64,000 nt of DNA from CAWBRT01 sp963832785 (lineage in GTDB: Bacteria; Acidobacteriota; Terriglobia; Terriglobales; Acidobacteriaceae): positions 62,001-126,000 of the forward strand of contig CAWHVF010000002.1 of the NCBI GenBank assembly GCA_963832785.1, given 5' to 3'. The translations under genes were made by a program, and so were the position numbers. The notes beneath the pieces were generated by a model. That model made no database searches. It was not told where the DNA came from and saw nothing but the letters and a program-made list of their open reading frames with translations. Position 1 is the stretch's first letter. The number at the start of each line of letters is the position of its first letter. Below are positions 44,675 to 52,380 of the stretch, one piece after another.

Positions 44675-44882
44675 TGGCGGTTAACAGCGGACGATAAGCG
44701 TGGTCTTCAGAAAGCAAACGGCGCACGCCGTGATATGCGGGGTGAGGATGGCAACGGCGTGCGCCTTATCAATTGAACTGACGATACAGGCTCGCGGGCA
44801 TTGGGATCAGTGACGCCAGTCAGGTTAAAACGCTCTCCCGCCCCGATCCGCCGCAATCCAATCAGCACCAATCACCCAACAG

Positions 44883-45374
44883 TCAAAGGATGTTTACGGC
44901 CCTTGCTGCCAGCAAGGCGATGACCGCAAGGGATATGCTCGCTTGAAGCATCATGAGAGCCTTTGCCCACCGCGACAAGACTGGTGTATCTGTGGGAGAT
45001 AGCGCCGTGCTGGTGCTGAACGAGAGGAAGAGATAATCGATGAAGCGAGGATGCCATGACTCTGGCTTTGCAGGAGAACTCTCGTGCAAGGCCATCTGGG
45101 GAAACAGGAATGCGCCTCTTTGATGGAAAATCACCTTCTCACGTTTGTGCGGGCCTCCTGCATCTAGCCTCCAGTACCAAGCGGCAAACACCAGCACATT
45201 GCTGATCCACAGTGAACCCGCTGATCGGAGTAGTTGAATAGGCTCTTGCTTATGGGCTGGCAGCGCACGTACCAGCAAGGCGAGAGAGGCCATCAGCGCG
45301 GCGGTGATGATTGCATTCAGAATCAGTCCAATGACATATGCTTTCTGTTCAGCATCTCTCGAATGCGTGCGCAT
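44883..45374 (-). CDS. Membrane protein, possibly DUF1345-like
   Basis: 163 aa with about four membrane helices (GLILNAIITAALMASLALLV; SAGSLWISNVLVFAAWYWRL; ALMMLQASISLAVIALLAAR). Between them YLFLSFSTSTALSPTDTPV recalls the pore-loop-like stretch of DUF1345 and ion-channel-like proteins. Shorter than typical DUF1345 (about 215 aa). The start overlaps the histidine kinase fragment on the other strand. Confidence 0.6.
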   Translation of the reverse strand: MRTHSRDAEQKAYVIGLILNAIITAALMASLALLVRALPAHKQEPIQLLRSAGSLWISNVLVFAAWYWRLDAGGPHKREKVIFHQRGAFLFPQMALHESSPAKPESWHPRFIDYLFLSFSTSTALSPTDTPVLSRWAKALMMLQASISLAVIALLAARAVNIL

Positions 45375-45383
45375 ATTACGCGG

Positions 45384-45920
45384 CAGTCGCTAGGCTTTTA
45401 TCGCGAGTCCAATGCCCCGGCGCTTACCTCGGTCAATGCGGTGCTGGAATCCGCGGTTGACTTGCTAAAGAACAAGATCAAGGCGAAGAACGCCGTGATC
45501 GAGAAACAATGGGACGACGACGTGCAGGTGACCGCTGTGGCTGGCGAGTTGCGGCAGGTCTTTACCAATCTTCTGACCAACAGCCTGGATGCAATCGATG
45601 AGAAAGGCATCATCAAGTTGCGGGTGTCTACTGGCGCAGCCTTCAAGAATGGCGACCGCTGCGTTCGAGTGACGGTAGCTGACAATGGCAAAGGAATCGA
45701 TGCCAGCTCCCGGCAACACATCTTCGAGCCTTTCTTCACGACGAAAGGTACTGTCGGAACCGGGCTTGGCCTCTGGGTGAGTAAACAGATTATCGAGAAG
45801 CATGGCGGGACCATCCGTATGCGTTCCACCAGCAACGGCGTTCGTAGGGGCACGGTGTTCTCGATTGTTCTGCCCGTGGAACCTGCGGCAGCGGCACGCA
45901 GCCAGTCAGCAGGGGCTTGA
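45384..45920 (+). pseudogene. Histidine kinase C-terminal fragment
   Basis: About 178 codons of a sensor kinase: end of the dimerisation helix (SLGFYRESNAP), N box ELRQVFTNLLTNSLDAI, G1 VADNGKGID, G2 GTGLGLWVSK, so a complete ATPase domain. The phospho-accepting His and all sensory parts are missing, replaced by the unrelated gene on the opposite strand. Non-functional as a kinase. Confidence 0.85.
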
Positions 45921-46049
45921 TCTTCATGGGACTTGCGACCCGCTATTCTCCCGACACGGCGCTACCCTGCCCTGAACTTGAGCTTTTGGTAGGCTTCGTT
46001 GATCCGTGCGGAGTGTAGGGACGTTCTTTCGAACTGGGACATCAGTGAT

Positions 46050-46110
46050 AACCAGAGGGTTACAAGAGGCAGGTGGCTAGATGCTAACCTAACGCAGATT
46101 TGCGTGAGGT
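46050..46110. repeat. Dispersed 55-60 bp repeat, copy 1
   Basis: Shares ATAACCAGAGGGTTAC, GGCTAGATGCTAACCTAACG and CAGATTTGCGT with 48498-48557. It contains two small inverted repeats (AACC..GGTT and ACGCA gat TTGCGT-like). The gene-free interval 45921-46263 holds nothing else recognisable. Confidence 0.7.
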
Positions 46111-46263
46111 CTAATGGAACCGTGATCTCACTCGCCTACCTGACCAGCCGGTTCCTCCTGCGCTGGCATCCGACTTGAGACTCGCCGGGTACACAGTGTG
46201 GGAGTCCAGAGCGACTAAAACTTCGCACTTTTTGTTTATGTATTACTGGGTTAAAGTGAGCAC

Positions 46264-46500
46264 ATGAGGCTCTACATGGCATCTCCCGAGGCGTTGCAAG
46301 GACTTGAGCTATACGTGCGGCACCCACATTGGGGCCAGGACTACGAGGACGCGCTTCGCTATCTGGAACAAGCGGTCAGGTGCAACGACGCCGTTCTTGT
46401 GACGGAACAGACCGATCAGGACGTATACCGCCTATGGGGATGGCGGTCCTTCGCGGCGATGGAGTCCGGAGAAACATTATTTTGTACTGGGCCTAACTAA
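46264..46500 (+). CDS. Hypothetical 78-aa protein
   Basis: MRLYMASPEALQGLELYVRH, then a Tyr/Trp/Asp-rich middle. Plausible codon use, no known domain, weak ribosome site. Could be a short fragment. Confidence 0.4.
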   Translation: MRLYMASPEALQGLELYVRHPHWGQDYEDALRYLEQAVRCNDAVLVTEQTDQDVYRLWGWRSFAAMESGETLFCTGPN

Positions 46501-46635
46501 GTGCCTGATGCACACAGTTTGGGCGGCCACCGCCACAAATTCGCTCCCACCGGATCGGTCAGCAGCAGGAAGGTCTCAGACATAATGACCGGCACAAATA
46601 GGGCTGATGCCTGCCCACTGACAGCAGCCCTGAAA

Positions 46636-46842
46636 TTATCGCTCTGGCGATGGGTCTCTGCGAATCTTCTTCCGAGCACGCTTTCGCGCCAGGGCCGACT
46701 TCAGACGGCGCTTTTCCCCCGGCTTCAAATAGTAGGAGTGACGTTTCACTTCCTTAATGATGTCTTCTGTTTGAACCTTGCGCTTGAAACGGCGCAAGGC
46801 ATTGTCAATCGACTCGCCCTCATTCACTCGAATTTCTGCCAT
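46636..46842 (-). CDS. rpsU: Ribosomal protein bS21
   Basis: 68 aa: EIRVNEGESIDNALRRFKRK, then RHSYYLKPGEKRRLKS and a basic tail, the full bS21 pattern (usual length 60-70). It binds the 30S platform near the anti-Shine-Dalgarno. It lies 44 bp downstream of an RRM gene on the same strand, echoing the RRM-rpsU pairing known in cyanobacteria. Confidence 0.93.
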   Translation of the reverse strand: MAEIRVNEGESIDNALRRFKRKVQTEDIIKEVKRHSYYLKPGEKRRLKSALARKRARKKIRRDPSPER

Positions 46843-46886
46843 CCAGACCTCATGTGCCTTAAGGCAACTATGCCTAGACCGAGTTT

Positions 46887-47195
46887 TTAGTACCGGCCTC
46901 TGCCACCACTGTGACCGCGACCACGACCACCACCTGAAGGGGAACGCTCAGCCTTTGGGCGGGCTTCATTCACGTTGAGAGTCCGACTTCCCAACGTGGC
47001 ACCGTTCAGGCCAGCAATTGCTTTTTCCGCCTCAGCATCATTGGCCATTTCAACGAACGCAAATCCACGTGGCTGGCCGCTGAATTTGTCGGTCACGATG
47101 TTTACTCTGTCCACCTGCCCATATGCCTCAAACGCTTTCCGCAGCTCTTCTTCGGTGGTGTGAAAATCCAGACTTCCGACAAAGATGTTCTTCAT
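46887..47195 (-). CDS. RRM RNA-binding protein with Gly/Arg tail
   Basis: 102 aa. RNP2 IFVGSL, RNP1 RGFAFVEM, C-terminal GGGRGRGHSGGRGRY. Related to but distinct from the duplicated RRM at 31670 and 49178. Directly upstream of rpsU, so probably co-transcribed and linked to translation under stress. Confidence 0.9.
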   Translation of the reverse strand: MKNIFVGSLDFHTTEEELRKAFEAYGQVDRVNIVTDKFSGQPRGFAFVEMANDAEAEKAIAGLNGATLGSRTLNVNEARPKAERSPSGGGRGRGHSGGRGRY

Positions 47196-47225
47196 ATCGC
47201 CTCGGTGATTTTCTAATAGAGAGCA

Positions 47226-47248
47226 TTAAGACTAACACATTCGCGAGC
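47226..47248 (-). promoter_or_regulatory. Conserved element upstream of RRM gene
   Basis: Same block as 32089-32111 with two mismatches, here only about 31 bp from the RRM start. The different distance favours a promoter-like role over a ribosome-proximal one. Confidence 0.5.
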
Positions 47249-47257
47249 CGTCGCGCT

Positions 47258-47431
47258 CGTGTATCATGGCTGGGTCTGGGCGCTGACTCTACAAACCGAA
47301 AACTGTTCTGGCTCTTGTTCACGGTCTTGAGCCTCGGTGGCTGGTTCTTGCCTTTTGGCTGGGGCGTGGCCGAGGCATTCCTGTCCTTTTTGGTGAGCTG
47401 GTGGTTTGTTTATCGGTCGGGCATCATCTGA
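47258..47431 (+). CDS. Possible small membrane protein
   Basis: Open frame with two hydrophobic helices (KLFWLLFTVLSLGGWFLPFG; AEAFLSFLVSWWFVYRSG) and a basic N-terminus. No good start codon or ribosome site can be placed, so it may be a fragment. Confidence 0.3.
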   Translation, partial: RVSWLGLGADSTNRKLFWLLFTVLSLGGWFLPFGWGVAEAFLSFLVSWWFVYRSGII

Positions 47432-47678
47432 CTGCGCTGCGGCTGACCTGTCGAACGGCACAGGTAACAGGAAAGCTAGGCTTCCACCCGCGACATCCGT
47501 CTATATTCACCGGAGTGGCGCTGCTTCAGGCAGCGTAATGTGCCGACCTGACCACCTTCATCTGCTGCCAGTCGTAAGCGAATTCTCTTCCGCAATCCAG
47601 GCACACAATGTACGTCGCTGCGGTTTTCGCGTGTCCGCGTGACTGAAATGCGTCTACCTCTGACCCTAGTGCCAACGA

Positions 47679-47867
47679 CTATCGTCGGAGCAGTTTGTCA
47701 ATATTCAGCTTCCGATACGCGGCAGCGAAGCTCTCCAGCGAGGAAAGCGCACGACCTGCATCACTATCGGGGTTCGGCAGTGTCCCATTTCGTGCTTTGA
47801 ACTCCTTAACGGTGAGGTTGAGCCTTTCAAGTTCATCCAGTGCTACTTGGAGTTTTGAGTTCGTCAT
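47679..47867 (-). CDS. Small paralogous helical protein, second copy
   Basis: 62 aa, MTNSKLQVALDELERLNLTV, then PNPDSDAGRALSSLESF. Paralogue of 30742-30930 at roughly 75-80 % identity by eye. GGAAGGTGC precedes ATG 47867. Function unknown. Confidence 0.68.
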   Translation of the reverse strand: MTNSKLQVALDELERLNLTVKEFKARNGTLPNPDSDAGRALSSLESFAAAYRKLNIDKLLRR

Positions 47868-47985
47868 TGCACCTTCCTTCCGCCCGTTAGCAGGCTCACC
47901 ATTCCGAAGACGAATGTGCCCGGCAAGCTGGGCACTCTCTCCACGGTGCCCCTGCGGCACACACACACTGTGTCAACTCCCGATC

Positions 47986-48240
47986 TTAGCCAGCTTTCAA
48001 TCTCTGAATTAACTCGTCGTATTCTTGGAAAGCTGAGTCGGCATCGGGCAAAATTTTCAATCTTCTCAGGTCAGCTGTTGCCGCCATCAAAGCAGCCTCG
48101 AATACTCCTTCACCCGTTCGGCGCATTGCCTCCCGGAGAATCTTCAGCTGCTCACGCAAATTCGAAATCTCGGCGTGCTGATTCTTCAAAAGTTGAAAAG
48201 CGTCCGCGAGTATCTCGCGTAAATCGTTCTCGTTAGTCAT
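47986..48240 (-). CDS. Small coiled-coil protein
   Basis: About 84 aa from ATG 48240. Strong coiled-coil heptads (LLKNQHAEISNLREQLKILR) followed by a helical tail. It starts MTNENDL, like other small proteins here. No domain recognised. Confidence 0.55.
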   Translation of the reverse strand: MTNENDLREILADAFQLLKNQHAEISNLREQLKILREAMRRTGEGVFEAALMAATADLRRLKILPDADSAFQEYDELIQRLKAG

Positions 48241-48497
48241 GCGATGAGTTCTCCCAGCGTCCACCGCGGTCAGTTAGGCCCGCCTGCATCGCAGGAGTTA
48301 CTCGCAGAGATGTGTGGACACGGCAGAAATTATAGTGGGCGAAATGCAAAACGCAAGCCACTTTCAGATTCCCGCCCGTCCGCAGGCGACCGGTATGTGC
48401 TTGCAATTGAACTGGTGAGGGCTACCTGTAGTGAAGGTTTTTGGGCACCTGTTGGAGCCGCATGCGGACGGTGCCGTAGTCCTGTTTCTGGGTCGAG

Positions 48498-48557
48498 GTA
48501 ACCAGAAGGTTACACGAGCAGGGGGCTAGATGCTAACCTAACGCAGATTTTGCGTGT
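48498..48557. repeat. Dispersed 55-60 bp repeat, copy 2
   Basis: GTAACCAGAAGGTTAC (a perfect 6-bp inverted repeat around AGAA), then GGCTAGATGCTAACCTAACG and CAGATTTTGCGT. Matches 46050-46110. Confidence 0.7.
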
Positions 48558-48620
48558 CGTGAGGTTCGGGGAGGATCGCACCTGCCGGAGGAAAGTCAAA
48601 TCATCGGACGAGAAATGGCA

Positions 48621-48646
48621 AAACCCCAACCTGAAAGTTGGGGTTT
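48621..48646 (-). terminator. Hairpin, probable intrinsic terminator
   Basis: AAACCCCAAC (48621-48630) and GTTGGGGTTT (48637-48646) form a perfect 10-bp stem with a 6-nt loop. The minus strand continues TTTTGCCATTT, a modest T-tract, so termination from the minus side is likelier. It could serve transcription coming from the omega-like gene at 48851. Confidence 0.6.
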
Positions 48647-48850
48647 CTTGTTGGTGAGTTAAGCCCGAAGACGCTTGTAGAGTTTCAGTAAGATCAAAGG
48701 AGCCAATCGAGCCCAGCAACAAGCACGTTATGCTCTTGTGGACACGCAACTCACCCCAGGTAATGCCGCCAAGTACGAATTAACCACCAGTACCCCTGAG
48801 TTGACAGTAATAGCACCCGAACCATTTATGCCGGAGGCCGTTCGCCGCCG

Positions 48851-49123
48851 TTAGGCAATCAACGGCTCTTGTTGGGGCACTACCTGAGACTCAATAGCGG
48901 CTTGTTCCTGCCTCACTTCGAGAGCCGCTTCGTTCGCGTTCTCTGGCACAATTGAAACTTTTTTCAGTTCTGCACCAGCCAGCCGCTGAAGTGCGTCGGT
49001 GACCGTATCCTGAACGCGATTGCCGGGGAAATGCAACTTGTGTATCGCCTTAAAAACTTGGTGGCAAAGCTCGAAACGGTTCTGTCCCGTATCTAAGGTC
49101 TTGATAATACTATCTGAGCGCAT
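48851..49123 (-). CDS. RNA polymerase omega-like protein, copy 2
   Basis: 90 aa, identical to the 31340-31615 product except at one internal position (DTVTDAL for DTATDAL) and in the last ten residues. Same NRFELCHQVFKAIHKL core. Confidence 0.65.
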   Translation of the reverse strand: MRSDSIIKTLDTGQNRFELCHQVFKAIHKLHFPGNRVQDTVTDALQRLAGAELKKVSIVPENANEAALEVRQEQAAIESQVVPQQEPLIA

Positions 49124-49177
49124 AGCTGGCTCCCCCTGTGTCGGCGCAACTCGCGACGACTACTCCGATTACAGTTG

Positions 49178-49480
49178 TCAGTAGCGACCTCTGCCGCCGC
49201 TTTGACCACGCCCTCCACCGAACGGGGTACGCTGGGTCTTTGGACGCGCCTCATTTACGTTTAGGGTGCGCCCCTCCATCTGGCTGCCGTTCAGCCCAGC
49301 GATTGCTTTATCGCCTTCCGCATCATTGGTCATTTCAACAAAGGCGAAGCCGCGTTGCTGACCGGTGTCTTTGTCTGTCACCATGTTGACTCTATCGACC
49401 TGTCCATATACCTCGAATGATGTTCGCAGTTCTGCTTCCGTGCTGCGAAAATCCAGATTCCCGACGTAGATATTTTTCAT
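49178..49480 (-). CDS. RRM RNA-binding protein, identical copy
   Basis: Identical in protein sequence to 31670-31972, including the Gly/Arg tail. Its leader and conserved upstream element are also duplicated, so both copies may be expressed. Confidence 0.9.
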   Translation of the reverse strand: MKNIYVGNLDFRSTEAELRTSFEVYGQVDRVNMVTDKDTGQQRGFAFVEMTNDAEGDKAIAGLNGSQMEGRTLNVNEARPKTQRTPFGGGRGQSGGRGRY

Positions 49481-49596
49481 ATTCGCCTCAGCAAGTTGAG
49501 CTATTTAATTGTCAGTGTTTCTCGGACGAGTGAGGCAAGGTGTAAAAGTCGCCGATGCCTAAGGCGGGTCGGGAAAAAGAGACATTCAAACGCATC

Positions 49597-49619
49597 TTAA
49601 GACTAACACACTTGCGAGC
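49597..49619 (-). promoter_or_regulatory. Conserved element upstream of RRM gene, duplicate
   Basis: Identical to 32089-32111 because it lies within the duplicated block, about 117 bp upstream of the RRM start. Confidence 0.5.
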
Positions 49620-49739
49620 AGCGTGCCGGGAGGGTGCAAACTTTGTTCGGTGACCTCCGCACCTCGTAATGTCTGCCGTGTGCCGGAAATGATGCGAGGT
49701 AATTGATGTATAATTACAATAGTGATTGCGATTACTAAT

Positions 49740-49883
49740 ATGAAATTCGACCATGCCGACGAAACGTCCAAGGTCAAAGGCCCGATTCGGTGCCACAAGT
49801 GCCAGTTGATGTGTCGAGATGCCGATCATTATTTAAGCCACAAGTGCGAACCCAAAGCGCCATCCCTGAATCGTAAGATTTGA
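49740..49883 (+). CDS. 47-aa zinc-finger-like mini protein
   Basis: Reads MKFDHADETSKVKGPIRCHK, continuing with CQLMCRDADHYLSHKC. The CxxC...H..HxC pattern resembles a small C2H2/zinc-ribbon site. No clear ribosome site. It precedes the 81-aa gene by 19 bp on the same strand. Confidence 0.45.
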   Translation: MKFDHADETSKVKGPIRCHKCQLMCRDADHYLSHKCEPKAPSLNRKI

Positions 49884-49902
49884 CGCCCTAAGGAAACGGT
49901 TG

Positions 49903-50148
49903 ATGGATCAACCTGCCAGTCCGTACGTCCTCTCGTTCCAGTCGGAGCATCTTCATAAAGGCATACGTTATCACTGGATGGTCTGCTGGACGCACAAGCC
50001 AGACGAACTAGTATCCTGGGGACATGCCCCTTCACGGGAACAGGCGGAAACGGCAGCACGGCAGGAAGTGGCAGATTTGCTATCGGGGGCCAGCAAAGGT
50101 GGACGACTGCTTAGCACGGTTAAGCTATTCCCCCACCACCGTTGCTGA
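49903..50148 (+). CDS. Hypothetical 81-aa protein
   Basis: AAGGAAACGG before ATG 49903. Middle segment MVCWTHKPDELVSWGHAPS, then helix ETAARQEVADLLSGASKGG. Possibly a small alpha/beta protein; unknown. Confidence 0.5.
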   Translation: MDQPASPYVLSFQSEHLHKGIRYHWMVCWTHKPDELVSWGHAPSREQAETAARQEVADLLSGASKGGRLLSTVKLFPHHRC

Positions 50149-50487
50149 TTGGCACTACCTTTTATCCACACCATCGAGTATTGGGACGTAGAACGGAAGC
50201 GGTATCCACAGTACGACCACTACGCCGTCATTGTAGCGGGGGACATCACCAGTCGATTTCTCAACGTTGTCGGACTCTTCAATGGTTTTATTCCGCTGAT
50301 CGCTCTCCAGATGAGTGCACTGAAATTTGGCGACCAGATTAGCCTCGTGTTTACCAAGGTGATCGACGCAATGTCGCTCGGTATGCCAAATGAGATCGAG
50401 CATGTCGTCGGCGAACGGAGAGCCTGCCTTGCAGTATCAGCTAAAAGCACTCGTCATCCAGATGCATCAGGCTGGGATGCCTTTTGA
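50149..50487 (+). pseudogene. Fragment of an endonuclease-like protein
   Basis: Begins directly after the previous stop. HTIEYWDVERKRYPQYDHYA, AGDITSRFLNVVGLFNG and IPLIALQMSALK match a segment I recall from uncharacterised PDDEXK/DUF4268-like proteins. The N-terminal half is absent and the match ends near 50380, after which the frame is random. Confidence 0.55.
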
Positions 50488-50635
50488 CGAGGCAGTGCGG
50501 GAGTTCAGAAAGCAGTTTGTCACGATGGTCCTTCAGGAGAATAAGGGGAACCAATGCAAGGCCGCCCGCCAGCTTCAAGTGCATCGAAACACGTTGCACA
50601 ACACGATAGCCGAACTCCACATTGATGTGCCTTGA
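50402..50635 (+). CDS. Fis-type helix-turn-helix protein
   Basis: About 77 aa. The C-terminus FVTMVLQENKGNQCKAARQL, then QVHRNTLHNTIAEL is a Fis/NtrC-type DNA-binding domain in which GNQCKAARQLQVHRNTL is the recognition helix-turn-helix. No receiver or AAA domain, so it is a stand-alone Fis-like regulator. It overlaps the end of the endonuclease-like fragment. Confidence 0.72.
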   Translation: MSSANGEPALQYQLKALVIQMHQAGMPFDEAVREFRKQFVTMVLQENKGNQCKAARQLQVHRNTLHNTIAELHIDVP

Positions 50636-50721
50636 AAATCGTTCAGTAAACGAACGCGGAGGCAGACCCTTACAATCTGACCGTTGTTGGCGAGCAAGCT
50701 CGACCAAAGGAGAGCCCCAAA

Positions 50722-50749
50722 CAAAAAGGCCAGCGTTGCCGCCAGCCTT
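50722..50749 (-). terminator. Intrinsic terminator of the HU gene
   Basis: Minus strand: AAGGCTGGCG, GCAA tetraloop, CGCTGGCCTT, then TTT. Ten-base-pair stem with two G-T wobbles and a U-tract (plus-strand AAAAA at 50723-50727), about 30 bp past the HU stop. Confidence 0.85.
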
Positions 50750-50778
50750 CTTCCGAGAAACAGCAGATTTCAGCCCGC

Positions 50779-51072
50779 CTACTTCTTAGGCGGAGCGATG
50801 GCGTCCTTAACCGCCTTCGACACATAGAACTTCGCGACGGTCTTTGCCTTAATCTGGATTGGTTGGCCAGTCTGCGGGTTCCGTCCCATACGAGCCTTGC
50901 GCTGCACCTTCTTCAGGCGACCGAGACCCGGTACCACAAATACGCCGTTCTTCTTCGCTTCTTTCACTGCCATGTCAGCCAGCAATTCCAAAAATGCCGC
51001 TGCTTGCTTGTTGGTCAGTTCGAGCTTCCCGGCCATGAACTTAACCAACTGCGTCTTCGTCATTGTTGCCAT
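50779..51072 (-). CDS. HU-family DNA-binding protein
   Basis: About 97 aa from ATG 51072, with AAGGAGA upstream. TKTQLVKFMAGKLELTNKQA helix, then GLGRLKKVQRKARMGRNPQT, the DNA-binding arm containing the conserved RNP, and a basic C-terminus. Nucleoid-associated protein; a clear terminator follows. Confidence 0.92.
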   Translation of the reverse strand: MATMTKTQLVKFMAGKLELTNKQAAAFLELLADMAVKEAKKNGVFVVPGLGRLKKVQRKARMGRNPQTGQPIQIKAKTVAKFYVSKAVKDAIAPPKK

Positions 51073-51256
51073 TGACTTTCTCCTTGGAACCAATTTTCCC
51101 TTGATATTTAAAGGTTCTCATGGGTTGGGGCGGGCTGCAACGGAATTTCGAGCGGGTTTCCTTGGCAGTAACCCTCCCCGCCCTGCTTTAAAGGCTGCCA
51201 CTCGGAAAGGGGTGCGGAGACCCTCCCTGACCCTGACAGCCGCCCCTGGAGCAGAA

Positions 51257-51568
51257 CTAAGATTGCTGTAGACCATAGCCGCAGTGCCGAAACCAAGCGG
51301 CAGCATTGTCTGCCGTGATGGACTTACAGTGTGGGTCTATAGCAACTCTGGTTCCGGAAACCGCAGAGGTGTTCACCTTGGAAGCAGCAAGGTTGGCCTC
51401 GGCCTCTTCTCTGGCATCAGAAAGGACTTGCCACAAGGCGGTACCACGGTCTTCCCAATCAGAGTAGCCGCACTGAGAGCATGTATATTCATGAATTTCA
51501 CGGCCGGAGGAGGTATCCTTCTCAGTCAACTTCATGAAGCCACTGCATTTCGGGCAAGCGTCGTTCAT
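51257..51568 (-). CDS. Zinc-ribbon protein
   Basis: 103 aa. CPKCSGFM near the N-terminus and CSQCGYSDWEDRG about 25 residues later form a two-CxxC zinc ribbon. The C-terminal half is less ordered. Function unknown. Confidence 0.6.
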   Translation of the reverse strand: MNDACPKCSGFMKLTEKDTSSGREIHEYTCSQCGYSDWEDRGTALWQVLSDAREEAEANLAASKVNTSAVSGTRVAIDPHCKSITADNAAAWFRHCGYGLQQS

Positions 51569-51683
51569 TCCGTCCTGAACTTTTCCTCTCGCGTCATTTT
51601 AAGAGCAACAAGGAACAGTACCGTTCCAATCGCAACCGACAGCAACGCTGCGACTAGAGCAATTTTACAGTTGCTGTACCCGG

Positions 51684-51818
51684 GTGGAAGCAGCGGGCTT
51701 TAGCCCGCTGAATGAACCCGTCTGAGATAAGGGGCTTCAGCCCCTGTGCTCAAACACAAGGGCTAAAGCCCTCTCGTTTTTCGTCGCAATTCGCTGGGCT
51801 AAAGTCCAGCGCTTCCAC
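51684..51818. repeat. BIME-like cluster of four palindromes
   Basis: Four GC-rich palindromes in 135 bp: CAGCGGGCTTTAGCCCGCTG (51691-51710), GGGGCTTCAGCCCC (51731-51744), AGGGCTAAAGCCCT (51759-51772) and GCTGGGCTAAAGTCCAGC (51793-51810). GTGGAAGC at 51684 and GCTTCCAC at 51811 bracket the set as an outer inverted repeat. Confidence 0.9.
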
Positions 51819-51840
51819 AGTGAAGCCTGGCGCGGGTACA

Positions 51841-52170
51841 TCAACTCTGGAACCGCCATAGTGGATGCGAGGCTCCGAGCTTTGCAATTGCGGCGGGTCT
51901 GAACAAAACGAGACCGGCGAGACCCCAGCAAATCAAGGTTAGCAATGGAGTGTAGTGGCACAGGATTGCAACGTCGCGACCGAGGTATAGGCCAGCTAGC
52001 ACCCAGACGATCAGCAAAGGTCGCAAAATCGGATGCGACCTGCACAAAAAGAAGCCACTAAACGTGAAGACAAAAATCAGCGGCCAGTGTACCAACCCAC
52101 CGGGCACGCGATAAGCGGAAAAGCCCTGAGTGGAGGGGAACGGTGACCGGAAGTATAGGAGGAAGGACAT
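51841..52170 (-). CDS. Small membrane protein
   Basis: 109 aa with three hydrophobic helices (LVHWPLIFVFTFSGFFLC; PLLIVWVLAGLYLG; LLTLICWGLAGLVLF). No family recognised. It ends beside the palindrome cluster. Confidence 0.55.
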   Translation of the reverse strand: MSFLLYFRSPFPSTQGFSAYRVPGGLVHWPLIFVFTFSGFFLCRSHPILRPLLIVWVLAGLYLGRDVAILCHYTPLLTLICWGLAGLVLFRPAAIAKLGASHPLWRFQS

Positions 52171-52380
52171 TTACCGCCGCGCTGCCTGCGGTATTCTGAT
52201 TCGATACTGGAAATTCCGCAAGCACAAAGAGTTACAGCACCGCCCAGTCGAGACGAGCCAGCCGCAGCGGAGCAAACAGCGAGGGGGCAGAGACCTGACC
52301 TGCCAACATATCCGGTTGAGCCGTTTTGTTTATACTGAAGGGCGATTAAATTCATCAATCTGCAAGAACATACAGACCAC

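Larger units (their letters stand above)
48265..48844. other. Gene-free stretch with a repeat and a hairpin
   Basis: About 580 bp without a credible gene. It contains copy 2 of the dispersed repeat (48498-48557) and a strong hairpin (48621-48646). Confidence 0.6.
48845..49675. repeat. 0.83 kb direct repeat, copy 2
   Basis: Copy of 31334-32168. RRM coding region identical; the omega-like gene differs mainly in its last codons by a 3-bp length change. Flanks diverge abruptly on both sides. Confidence 0.92.
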
